A stretch of DNA of 19,068 bases, taken from assembly GCA_963798505.1 (NCBI GenBank), contig CAWCTX010000006.1:1-19068 (forward strand). Reading direction: 5' to 3'. Of this stretch, positions 6,649-16,238 are shown piece by piece. The translations under genes were made by a program, and so were the position numbers. The notes beneath the pieces are model-generated. The model was not told the DNA's origin and made no database searches. It was given only the letters and a program-made list of their open reading frames with translations. Origin of the DNA: CAVWSM01 sp963798505. GTDB taxonomy: Bacteria > Actinomycetota > Actinomycetes > Jiangellales > Jiangellaceae. The first letter of the stretch is position 1, and each line of letters starts with the position of its first letter.

Positions 6649-7613
6649 TTAGAACAGGTTGGGGAGGAGTCGGGTGATCGTGTGGGCGATGGTGACCCCG
6701 AGAACGGCGAGCAGCGGAACTCCGACGGTCCAGGCCTGCCACCTGCCCCCACTTCGCGAGAGCGAGCACCATGGCGGCCGCGGCCAAGAACAGCGCCTGC
6801 GCCCAGAACACGAGCGGGATGAGCGCAGTCCGGTCGTTGTTCATGACTTGCTCTGCCTCGGGTAGCGCGTTCGATGGGATGACCCGAGTCGGCCGGGGCT
6901 GCGGCTCGCTGACCAGCTCCGCGTCGACCCTGATCACGCCACTGGGCATGAACCATGGCCCGTCCGCGCTCACGAGCGTCAGACGCCCCTCGTTGGCCCC
7001 CAGCGGAGCAAGCTGAAGGCTGCCGGCCCGCCGCACCTTCACCACCTCATACCGGTGCTGCCCTGGCCCGTCGTCACCAGGATGTCCCGTGCCTGCCACA
7101 AGGCGGTCGATCTCGGCGAAGGGTCCGCCGTACGCGAAGTTGCGACCCATCAGCACGCTCGCACCTGGCTGCCCGGGCAGCACCGTGTCGCGGCGGTGGC
7201 CCGGTCCCATCGTCAGCACCTCGCTCGACGTCCCCTCGCGGACCACCTCGGACAACCCGAGCGCGGGGATCTCCAGCAGCGCCATCGGGGTGCCGGGCTC
7301 GACCAGGTCACCGCGGAAGTCGAGCTGCCCGACCGGCGTCGTGGCTCGTGCCAAGGTCGCGCGCAGCTCGTCGTAGCCGGTCTCCTGCGCCCGCGAATGC
7401 ATCAGGTGGCTGACAAGTCCCAGATGCGCGGCAAACCCGAGCAACAGGACACTCACGATGGTGACCGCCGTCCCGGCCACGATCCAGCCGCCTGACGCCG
7501 GAGGGCGTCTGCGGCTCCGGCGGCGGAGGAGGCGGCGGCGACGCTGCCGCGGCGGGCGGCAGCGCAGGCGGTGGCAGGGGCGGCTCCGGGCGCGTCTCGA
7601 TGGTCAGGGTCAT
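6649..7613 (-). CDS. Sortase-fold membrane protein without catalytic His and Cys (two frameshifts)
   Basis: The reconstructed protein has about 320 residues: a proline-rich cytoplasmic N-terminus (runs of 3 to 7 prolines), a membrane segment (AVTIVSVLLLGFAAHLGLV), an extracellular sortase domain, then two C-terminal membrane segments ending LLPNLF. The domain aligns by eye with class E sortases (MGPGHRRDTVLPG, then YGGPFAEIDRL, then LTLVSADG, then VIRVDAEL). The His of the usual GHR is missing (MGRN) and TLxTC has become TLVSA, so no nucleophile remains; only the Arg strand looks kept. It probably has a structural role rather than transpeptidation. The ATG at 7613 has GGAGG 7 bases upstream and overlaps the previous stop (ATGA). 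One extra base near 7490 and one near 6743 explain the frame changes. The second change makes the frame run into pstB, which is an artefact and not a fusion. Confidence 0.8.
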
Positions 7614-8207
7614 CCAATGGCCTCCGAAGAGGCTCGCCGGCGTCGCCGCAGCCGAAGGCCGCGCCGCGCCAACGCTGCCCAGCACGCCCGCTCCGACGAG
7701 AACGACTGCGCGACTCCGGACCCGGTGCCGGACGTACTCGACCTCGGACCCGTCTCGAACGTCGCAGCGTCAAGCGGCTCGTCTTCGCCTTGGCTGATGG
7801 CGATGGGCATGCTGTACCGGTCGAGACTGCGACCCGAAATCATCGGTACAGACGAACTCGAAGGTGTAGATGCCGTCGAGCCGTTGTACTTCGGCCATGT
7901 CCGCAAAGTTGTAGAGGTTATTCTGCAGCGGCATGGTCATCGGGCCGGTCGTCGACAGGCCCAGGGGCGACGTCGGGAGATCACGACGATGCCCTCACGG
8001 GGAACCCGGGTCCGGACAGCCGCCCGAAGAGACTCGTGGCCTCCTCGGGGCAGGGGCCTTCACTCGTTGCCGAAATCCCCACGTAGACGTTCCCGTGGCC
8101 GGCTCCCAGATGACGGATCCGCGCGGCTCGACATTCTGTTCGGCGTAGGCCGCGATGCCGGTAAGAGGCTAAGCCCAAGGCGACCAGGTGACGGCACGTT
8201 TACGCAT
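7610..8207 (-). CDS. Small membrane-anchored surface protein sharing a domain with the WxL-like protein (frameshifted)
   Basis: About 199 residues when pieced together from three frames. It starts with ATG at 8207 (GGAGG 4 bases upstream) and a hydrophobic, probably signal, segment starting MRKRAVT. The middle contains GPMTMPLQNNLYNFADM and FEFVCTDDFG. These match SPMTLPWQDNLFNIAQL and VAMECVDDFG in the N-terminal part of the WxL-like protein upstream, including a shared SGPC/EGPC cysteine. The C-terminus has a membrane segment (AVVLVGAGVLGSVGAA) followed by LRLRRRRR, a type I anchor. The stop at 7610 overlaps the sortase-like start. I know no named family for it. Its place between the DUF916-type and sortase-like genes suggests it belongs to one surface assembly. 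Confidence 0.6.
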
Positions 8208-9287
8208 CGTGCCTCCCGGCGGCTACGCATCGCGGGCACCGATCCGGCGGGCAGCTGCGACGCCAGCGCCGCGTATGCCGTCTCGACCTTGCCAATCGCT
8301 GCCTCCGACGGCGTCGCAGCCACCAACCAACGCAATCGTCGCAACCACGAGCAACAGGAACGAGATCCAGGTCCACACCCAGACGAAGGTGTTCGGGTGA
8401 AGGCCGGTGGATCGTTCGCGGCATCCTCCGCCGTCACCACAACCGGGTCGATGTGAACGTTGGCTCGCAGCAGGAATGCCAGCGGAACGTCCTCGATGGT
8501 CGTGCGGACCGTGTAGGCGTTGCCCGGCAGCAGTTCCGGCAGCCGGTCAAGCGTGGGGCCGTCGACGGACACGCCAGGTCCGGTGACGCTCACGACATGG
8601 TCGCCGGCAAGCCGGATGTTCCCAGGTTGTCGCACCCGATAGCTCAGCTCGATATCCCCGCGCGGGCCCCAGATGCCCTTGATCGTCGGTCTGGACGTTC
8701 TCGACCTCGAGTTCGGGGATGAGGTCGCCCGAGATCCGGGTGTGAATGCGGGTGCCAACCCGCTGGTCGAGGGCGATGCGGTTGCCATTCGCGTCGGTCT
8801 GGTACGTGCGCAGCGACGCGACGATGCCGCCCGAGTGATCCCCCGGGACCGCGTCCTGCGGCACGGTGACCGTGAAGGGAACGATGACAAAGTCCCGAGC
8901 GGGGACCGTCACGGTGGACTGCGCGAGCGAGACCCACGTGCCGATGTCCTTCGGCTCGATGTTGGCGGCTTGAGGTCGTAGCCGCCGTCCTCGGTATTGA
9001 ACGCGTCGCTGGCGTAGACCTGAAGCTCGATCGGCTGCTCGCTGTAGTTGCGGATGGCGATCTCGTCGTTGAAGACCGCACCGGGCGTCGCCTCAGCACA
9101 TAGTGCGGCCGCTCGTCGGGGGAGTTGGCTGTCGCCGGCTGCGTGCCGAACGTGAGGGTTTCCGTCGCCTGAGCAGGCGCCACGCGGCGGCATGCGAGAC
9201 GGGTGTCGGGACGCCGTCAGCAGGAACGGCCAACAGCGCAGACGAGCGCAAGGAGGCCGGAGAGCCGGGGGAGAGGCGTCGGGTCAT
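8200..9287 (-). CDS. DUF916-type WxL-interacting membrane protein (frameshifted)
   Basis: About 360 residues when reconstructed. After a signal peptide (start ATG 9287) the text TPGAVFNDEIAIRNYSEQ and VYASDAFNTEDGGYDL is typical of the WxL-protein peptidoglycan-binding domain formerly called DUF916. GTWVSL and GDHSGGIVASL follow, then a second beta domain (VVSVTGPGVSVDG, NAYTVRTTIEDVPLAFLLRA). The protein ends with a membrane segment (WTWISFLLLVVATIALVG) and WWLRRRRRQRL, facing the cytoplasm. In Firmicutes, proteins of this design bind peptidoglycan and hold WxL-domain surface proteins. The neighbouring WxL-like protein is the natural partner here (inference). At least five frame changes are needed. 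The frame that gives the basic tail stops at 8200, overlapping the next start; another frame stops at 8223. Confidence 0.78.
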
Positions 9288-9325
9288 GTGGGATCCGATC
9301 CTTGCGGGGCTACGGTCTAGGGAGC

Positions 9326-9356
9326 GTGGGGCGAGCCGGCACGCGGCTCGCCCCAC
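9326..9356 (-). terminator. Strong hairpin after the WxL-like gene, terminator or intra-operon attenuator
   Basis: GTGGGGCGAGCCG (9326-9338) pairs perfectly with CGGCTCGCCCCAC (9344-9356) around a 5-base loop. It begins 15 bases after the stop of the WxL-like gene. There is no U-run. Since the next gene is co-directional and belongs to the same functional group, it may reduce read-through or protect the upstream message. Confidence 0.65.
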
Positions 9357-9370
9357 CCCTCGGGGTTAAC

Positions 9371-10981
9371 TCAGATGGCGGTCAGCGTGAGGAGGGACGT
9401 GTACGTCCCCGCGACCGTCGTCGTCGGCGCGATGAGCTCGAGGCTCGCGGTGAGGTGCGCCGTACCAAGGCTGGACCCAGCCGGGCTGGAGGCCAGCGTG
9501 CGGGACGCCGAAAGGCCGTCACCGTTCGGTGCACCCGGGCAGGCCATCGCCCGGCAGGAACAGCGGCACCTGCGGTGACGGTCTGGACCGGGGTGTTGGA
9601 GTCGATGACCTCAGGGGCCCAGCCGAGGTTGCCGGCGTGGATGCCCCGGAGGCACCGTCGTTGAACGCGGTCGCCTGACCCGAGACGGTCCAGCCGGCGT
9701 TGCCGGCGCGGGTGTCGGTCACGGTGACCGGGTTGAGCCGGTTGGACGGAGCTGAGTTCGGCGACACGAACCGAGTCGCCGCCGGGTTCAGCTCTGCGGT
9801 CGCCAAGACAACCGGGTTGTTGTTCTCGACGGTGATGGTCAACGCACCGGCCGGGATCTCGACCTGGATCTGCTCGGTGGCCTGGTTGCTCCCCGCAGGT
9901 GGGCTCACCGTACGAGGAACGGTCAGCGAGTCAGACGCCGGTGAAGTCCGCCGGGTTCGTGGGCACGAACGAGGCGGAGAAGATGTACGAGCCCGCCGGA
10001 CGTCCCGACGGCTCGGAGAAGGTCGCCTGACCACCGGTCACGGGAACCGTGGCGAAGGTCGTGCCGCCCTCCTTGAACTCCACCGAGCCGACCGCGCCAC
10101 TCGGCGTGACGGTCGCGGAGTAGTTGATGGCCTGGCCAGCGAACTGACCACCCGATACCGCAAGGGACGTGCTGGTCACCGTCGCACCCGGGGTGACCTG
10201 GTACGAGACGGGACCGACGGCGGAGCTTGCGTAACCGCCCGTACCCGTGAACTCGGCCGTCAGTGAGTTGTCGCCGACCGGCAGCGAGGTGGTCGTGAAG
10301 AGCCGCCGTGCCTGCGGCGACAGTCACCGGGCTACCGAAGTTGGCGCCGTTGTTCTTGAACTGAACCGAACCGGTTGCCTCTGCCGGGGTGATGTTGGCG
10401 GTCAGGGTCACCGAGGTGCCGGCCTGACCGGGCTCGGCGGCGCAGCCGCCAGCGGGTCGTCGTCGGCGTGGCAGCGACCTCGGCTGCCCACGTCATCGTG
10501 TCGAGGTTGCCGGGCTGCGTGACGGTCATGGCTGCGTCGTAGTGGTCGAGGACCGTGACCCCGAAGTCGTCCACGCACTCCATCGCGACGCGGTACGGTG
10601 CCCGCCATGTTGGTGATGCCTTCGAGCTGCGCAATGTTGAACAGGTTGTCCTGCCACGGCAGGGTCATGGGGCTCGTGAAGGAGAGCTGGCTCGTGCCCG
10701 GAGGCTGCAGAATCCGTCCATGAGGGAACTTGGTGGCGAACTCGGGCGCTCCCAGGGTTGCCGTACAGGAAGAGCCGCAGGAGTGCGGCACCTGGGCGAA
10801 GCAGGGGCCTGACGAGGTGTTGCTTGCCGCGGTGATGCCAGCCCCGGAGGTGGGAGTGAACGTAAGGGTTGCCAGGTCCTCGGCGTTGGCCGTGTCTGGC
10901 TGTGAGAAGGACCGCGCCGGACGTGGTGACAAGTGTCGCCACGCCGCTCGCGATAGGCGGGAGAGTTTTGTTCTTCAACAC
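9371..10981 (-). CDS. Secreted surface protein with Ig-like repeats and a WxL-like C-terminal domain (frameshifted)
   Basis: About 536 residues when reconstructed. GTG start at 10981 with AAGGAG 8 bases upstream, then a signal peptide (MLKNKTLPPIASGVATLVTT). The N-terminal domain (SGPC, SPMTLPWQDNLFN, ECVDDFG) is shared with the small membrane protein at 7610-8207. Two bacterial Ig-like repeats follow (SVTLTANITPAEATGSVQFK and INYSATVTPSGAVGSVEFK). The end resembles the WxL domain: AGWTVSGQATAFNDG, LGWAPEVIDSNTP, and a last strand pair VAGTYTSLLTLTAI at the stop. No membrane segment or LPXTG motif is seen, so it is probably held non-covalently on the wall with the DUF916-type protein. The changes near 9540-9660 were resolved: two single extra bases and one missing G in a G-run. 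Confidence 0.75.
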
Positions 10982-11014
10982 GTTCGTGTCTCCTTAGAGG
11001 AGCTTGATGACGTG

Positions 11015-11987
11015 TCACTGCGTGCGCTGCGCGGTGCTGCCGCAGTTGGCGTTAGCGCCGAAGCCGTAGCGCTTGATGATGTTGGTCTGCGTGCAGACCG
11101 AGGGAGTTGGGCCGACGAAGACGGTGCTCGTCGGGGCGACGCCTTCCTGCGACGTCGGAATGACGTTGTAGACGTCACGCTTGGCCGTCGAGTCGGTGTT
11201 GAGCGCGAATGCCGAGATGCCGTCCATGGCGCCGAGCTCCGCGCGGCGCCGCGGATGTCGGGAATGACGCGACGACTGCTGCGAGATGTACTGCGCGATC
11301 GGAGAACGGCACGATCTCGTTCGGAGCGGTCAGGACTCGCCCGTCGTGCTCCTGGATGGGCGTTCCGGTCTTGGTGTCCCTGATGCAGGGGAACTGCGGA
11401 AGCTGTGCCTCCGTGATGCCCATCTGGGCGAGCCAGAAGCTGCGGGTGCCCGATCCGGCCTGTGGGATGTAGGGCTGGAAGGCCGGCGACCTGGCACTTG
11501 TAGATGGACTGAAGCTGCGCCAAGGTGAGCTGCCGTGGGCACGTTGCTGTTGCGTGGAAGGCGTAGGTGACGGCGTCCACGGCGAACGGGACGTAGGTCA
11601 GCTGCACCGGTGCCGCCGCCAGGTTGAGGCTCGACGACCTCGACCACTGCAGGCAGTTGGTCGGGGAGCTGGAGCTGCTGGAGCAGGGCCGTGCGGCCCG
11701 CGCCGGACCCGTTGGGTCGGTTGATGAGGCAGGCCGCGGCGGCCTTGGTCTGGATCTGGGCGCCGAGCCCGTCGCGTCGTAGGAGGCGAGCGGCTTGGTC
11801 CCGCCGATGGTGATGGCGTCGGCCAGTCCGTTCATGACGTCCTGCGTCGTGTCCGAACCCACGCCTGCGAGGTCACGCGGACCAGGCGGGTTGGTTGGGT
11901 CTGCGTGCGCCGGGGCGACACATCACCGTGACTGCCATGAGGCAGGCGGCAGCGGCGCTCAGTAACACAAGCAGTTTCTTGCGCACT
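11015..11987 (-). CDS. Second PstS-like phosphate/oxyanion binding protein (frameshifted)
   Basis: About 323 residues. GTG start at 11987 with AAAGGA 7 bases upstream. It carries a signal peptide ending APAHA before DPTNPPG, so it is secreted, with no lipobox or membrane anchor seen. The mature part begins GVGSDTTQDVMNGL and contains VQLTYVPFAVDAVTYAF, LTLAQLQSIYKCQ and SGTRSFWLAQMG. These are typical of the PstS-type periplasmic-binding fold; the SGTR motif corresponds to the anion-binding loop. It ends NCGSTAQRTQ 33 bases before the start of the WxL-like gene. It may capture phosphate, or another oxyanion, before passing it on. Several frameshifts lie between the recognisable blocks. Confidence 0.75.
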
Positions 11988-12050
11988 AGACTGTCCTTTC
12001 GTCTGGTGGTCTTGCTCTCCACGTGCGGGTCTGCCGGATAGCTGCTGGCA

Positions 12051-14582
12051 TCACCTCCTTCGCCGATGTGCGACCCTCAGGAGTCCTGGCCCAGCCAAGG
12101 CAGTCATGGCTCCGAGGGCGAGGGATGCCAGCAGCACGAATCTGGTCATCCCGAGCCTTTCGTCGGGCGTGCGCAAGGAACGCGCGCTGATGTCTGCGGG
12201 TGGGAGGTCGTCGGGCGGGCCGGCGATGCCGGGGCCGGGCGACTGCGGGGGCGTGCCGGTGCTGCCGACGCCGGCACCGATCCAGGTGGTGAGGGGTCGC
12301 CTCCGTCGGCGCTCCCACCGTCACTGCTTCCACCGTCCACGCTGTCGCCGTCGCCGCCGGTGCCATCGCCGGGGTCATCCGGCGGTGCCACATAGTTCGC
12401 GATCGCGTCGGCCGCCGCCAGGGTCTGCGCGCGGAACGCCTGCGGCAGTGGGAGGTAGCCCGTCCGGGAGCTGTCCAGGCCGGACATCCGGTGTCTGACC
12501 CGGACCAGCGGAATAGCGGAGGAACGTCGCGTAGTCCTCGCGCTCCTCGGCGTCGAGCGCGGGACGGGTTGGTCGCGGCATAGGAGACGGTGGTCAGCGG
12601 GTAGGCGTCGGGGTGCGTGGATCGAGGGGCGGCCTCGAGAACCCCATCCACCGCACCCTGTGACATCCCGCCGAGTGCGGCGAGCAGGGTCTCCTGGGTC
12701 GGGGCGACGAAGCTGCCCGCCGCGTTCTGGATCTTGCGCGGTCTGCAAGCCGAAACGGGCGGCTGTCGCCGTGTCGACGATGGCGAGCAGCGAACGCTGG
12801 CCGGACGAACTGGGGCGGCTCCCGTCGCCATCCGAACGGCGTGTTGTCGACCTGTGGCTGGGTCCGGGCGAGCGAGTCGCCGCGGCTTGCCGACCGGCCC
12901 GCTTCGGTCGAGGCTTCCCGCGTACGGACTGATGTCACCCGCGCACAACGCAGGCAGGTCTGGCCAGACCACGCCGTAGCTGGGGTGCGGCTCGCAGTAG
13001 CGTGTTGTCCTGCGCCGCGAACCAGTCCAGCGGTTGGGGCAGCTGGTCCAACCGGTTCTTCGGGTTCACCTTCACCGTGTCTTTGTTGTCCGGGTCCGGC
13101 TTGCCCTCCAGGAAGGCGCGAGCATGGCGATCGCCGAGAACCCACGTCCACAGCGCCTCGACGGCGTCTGCCGACTCGGTGGCGACCAGTGCGTGGGTGA
13201 CCGGAAAGGCGAAGAACTGCCTCTCGAAGGGCTGCTTCTCCATGCCGTTCAGGCTGAGAAACTCGGGGTCCGATGTGAGATCCATCGGGTTGCCGTCAAG
13301 GTGTGCGGCCCCGTCGATACTCACGGCCTTCTGATATGACTGCGTCAGCAGCTTCGCGACGAGTCGTGCGTTGAGTCTGAGCTCGGTGATGCGCTGGCCG
13401 TCCCGTTGTCGGATCGGGTCATCGGCACCGAGGGAGAAGTGCCCCTGGCTCTCGACGTTGTAGGCGATGGTCAGTCCAGATATCGCGACCGGGGCGTAGA
13501 CCGGCTGTGGGTCGTCCGGAAACTCACCCGGTGGAAGCGGGCGCGACACGATGACCAGCCCGGGGTCCCCCGACGCCAGCTTGGCGCGCCCGCCGATATC
13601 GGACTCGTCTCCGAAGCTGAAGGACTGACCGCCCCCGGCGCACAGTGCAGGCTGCCACCGGCTCACGGCCTCAAAGGCGGACGGGTGACCGCGGACGGGT
13701 CGTTCGGCGGATCCGATCGGGCAGGCTTCGCCCGCCGGCTCGAACTCGAGGGGCACGACGATCCGGTTGGCCCAGTTGGACTCGCTCAGCGGCGACGACA
13801 CCAGCCTCGACGCCGAGGTTCCAGTGCGCGGCAGTCCATCGACCTCGAGGTCGCCGCGCGGCACGATCACGAGCCAGCAGGGCCGGCCTATGAGGTCGCC
13901 CTGCTCGTCGGTCACGGGTGTTCCGCAGCCGAGGCCCGGTGCCTCAGCCCGAGTGTGAACCTCGAAGAACTGTTCGCCCGACCTGTTCGTCCGCGTCCGG
14001 GCCAGCGCGATCTCGTTCGTGGTGTTGCCGTCGAAGAACGGATTGTCCTTGGCTTCGAAGATGGGCTCGGTCTCACCGATGGGCAGGAACGGGACGACGG
14101 CGCTGTCGGCCGGCGATCGTGTACTCGGCCTCGCCCGGGTCCCTCAGGAACGAGCCGTATCCCACCTGGCGGCTGAGGACCAGTCGCCGGCCCCGGTACT
14201 GAACGGCGTCGCCCCGAACTGGCACTGCTCACGCTCCGGTTCGAGCCGGAAGGATCGCAGGCGCATGGGGGGCCGCCGGGTCGCCTCCCCAGCACTGCAT
14301 GATCTGCAGGTAGTTGATGCCGTACGAGAGCGTGCTCGGCTGGGTGGGAGCTCCGCCCGTCCAGGAGATCCGGATCACCTGGTTGATGAGGTTGCTCGTC
14401 TGGCTGATCGTGATCTCGAGGTTGGCGAACGCGTCGCGGCCACGAACGGTCACCGTCGAGTCGGTCGGATCTCCGGCTGCGGCGTTGGCAGACGGTTGGC
14501 TGCCGTTGCCCGACGCGCAGACAGCACCCAGCACCAGAGCGATGACGAGGAGCCGGCCCACCTGCGCTTGGCTTCGAGTCAC
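12051..14582 (-). CDS. Large secreted membrane-anchored protein, binding-protein-like middle, function unknown (frameshifted)
   Basis: Spans about 843 codons. The GTG start at 14582 overlaps the PstS stop (GTGA). It has a signal peptide (RLLVIALVLGAVCASG, then SANAAAGD), a beta-rich N-terminal domain (STVTVRGRDAFANLEITISQ, LSYGINYLQIMQCWGG), and a central region with VAISGLTIAYNVESQG, ITELRLNARLVAKLLTQSYQ and FAFPVTHALVATESADAVEA. A Gly/Ser/Pro-rich linker (about 12200-12390) and a C-terminal membrane segment (MTRFVLLASLALGAMTAL) ending HRRRR complete it. The AYNV motif and the L-T repeats recall PstS-type binding folds, but I cannot name a family. The stop is at 12051. An ATG overlapping that stop opens only 21 codons and is not a gene. 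Many frame changes make exact domain limits uncertain. Confidence 0.6.
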
Positions 14583-16224
14583 CGTCGTCTCCGCGAGCCC
14601 AGGGCGCGGGCAATCAAGGGCGGCACGAGCGCGACGCCCAGCACAAGGGCAACCGCCATGACGATCAGCGCCGTTTCGAGACTGCTGCCGCTGCCGGCGG
14701 CCAGCTGGACGGGCACCCCGGCGACAGTCGTGGCGCTCCCGTCCGCTCCATCGCCGCCCACGATGGGCTCACCCGTGTCGGGGTCGATCGCCGTCTCCGA
14801 GCCGACTGCTGGCCCGGCGGCCGCTGGATCCGACGTGGCGGCTGCCGGATCACCCCCTGCCGCCGCGGTGGCCGATCCCGTGCCCGTGCCGGCGCCGGCG
14901 TTGCCGCTGCCCGCGCCGGTGCCGCCGCTTGCCCCCTGTGCAGTCTTACCGTCCGCCGCGCACTGCGTCGGGCCCTGCTTGTCGCACTCGGGCGGGAAGG
15001 GTGCCGACGTCGCCAGCGTGTTGGTGCCGTCTCTGGAGAACGTTGGGTTGTTGCAGCCCTCGCACGTTGATGTTCTGCTTGACGACGCCGGGAATGCGCT
15101 TGACCTGCTCGAAACCGGCCTGCACCAGGTTGATCGGCAAGCGGGGAGTAGCCGAGTCTCGTCGAACCTGCTGCTGGCCTTCGCACAGGAAGTAGTAGGC
15201 GAAGGCCCCCAGCGTCTGACCCTCGGCCTCGTTGACCTTGTCGGTCGGGCGGTCGACGGGCAGGATCATGTAGCTGTAGCTCGACAGCGGGTAGGTGCGC
15301 TTGTCGCCGTCGGCGTAGACGCCTCCAGGTCCTGCGTCAGGTCGGCTGGCGATCCTTGCCTGGAGCAGCGCGACCGCGACGTTCTGCGCCGTCGGCTGCG
15401 ACGTAGTAGCCGGACTGGTTGAGGACCTTGGCGACCGGGAAGCCGTCGGCCTCGGGCGTAGGAGTACTCGACGTAGGTGATGGCGCCGTCGGCGTTTCCC
15501 TGTTTGGTGGCCCCGGTCGACGTTCGTCGGATCCCTGCGCACCGAGGAATCCCGAGCCGTTGATCGATGCGGGTAGATCGACGTGAACGTCGCACGGATT
15601 GCCGCCCGGCGCGACGGCAGTAGGCGTTCCAGATCGCCGGGTACTGGTTCTCATCCACAGGGTGAACTGCGCCGTGGTGCCGGACCCGTCGGAGCGCACC
15701 ACCGGGACGATCTTGCGCGCGGGGAGGCTGAGCGCCGGGTTGTCGCCTTGATCTCCGGGTGATCCCAGCTGGTGATGGCACCGGTGAAGATCTTCGCGAT
15801 GATCTCGCCGGACAGCCGCAGGTTCTTCACCGGCTGGCCGCCGATCTTCAGGTTGTACATGAAGGCGGTACCACCGGCCACGATCGGCATGTACGCGAAG
15901 GGCCGCGCCGCCGGTCGGGCGCAACGTCGGTGACGCCGCCATCCGTGAGTCCGTACGGGATCTCGGACACGGCGAAGTCGCACCGTGCCGTTGCGGAACT
16001 GGTTGCGGCCCGTCGTCGAGCCGCTGCTCGTGTAGTTGATCCGCATGCCGTACTGACTTGACGTTGCTGATCCAGTCGTAGATCGCGTTGGAGCTCCACG
16101 ACGAGCCCGACCCGCTGATCGGGACGTAGGTCTGCGCGCTTCGCCGCGGGCGTCGGCACTGTGCCGCCAACGCCACCAGGAATGCCGCCAGCGATGCACC
16201 GCGATGAACCGGCCGGAGGCTCAT
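14579..16224 (-). CDS. pstS: Phosphate-binding protein PstS with C-terminal membrane anchor (frameshifted)
   Basis: About 548 residues when reconstructed, longer than usual PstS (330-380). A signal peptide (MSLRPVHRGASLAAFLVALA) is followed by QTYVPISGSGSSWSSNAI, matching the first phosphate loop of PstS, then INYTSSGSTTGRNQF, IFTGAITSWDHPEI and the diagnostic VVRSDGSGTTAQFT anion loop. Later blocks are DGAITYVEYSYA, TYPLSSYSYMILP and LGAFAYYFLCEGQ. A Gly/Ala/Thr-rich linker (about 14750-14930) and a membrane segment (LETALIVMAVALVLGVALV) ending GSRRRR form a C-terminal anchor in place of the usual lipid anchor; no lipobox is present. The ATG at 16224 is preferred; an in-frame GTG at 16254 would only lengthen the N-terminus. 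Its TGA overlaps the next GTG. Confidence 0.88.
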
Positions 16225-16238
16225 GCAATCGACCGCCG

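Noticed and set aside
5750..7480. A single 576-residue sortase-PstB fusion protein
   Set aside because: One extra base near 6743 removes the natural end of the sortase-like protein. In the corrected frame it ends with its own membrane segment and TAA at 6649, and pstB has its own GGAGGA and GTG at 6628.
11986..12051. A 21-codon gene starting at the ATG that overlaps the stop of the large protein
   Set aside because: It ends at a TAG right before the GTG of the PstS-like gene, and that GTG has its own AAAGGA. The small frame has no protein features.
13406..14176. Plus-strand open frame of 256 codons
   Set aside because: It is opposite the coding frame of the large anchored protein, has no ribosome binding site and shadow-like Arg/Gly-rich composition.
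14019..15422. A 467-codon open frame on the plus strand
   Set aside because: It is antisense to pstS and the large protein, with low-complexity composition and no motif. The minus strand has recognisable PstS blocks here.
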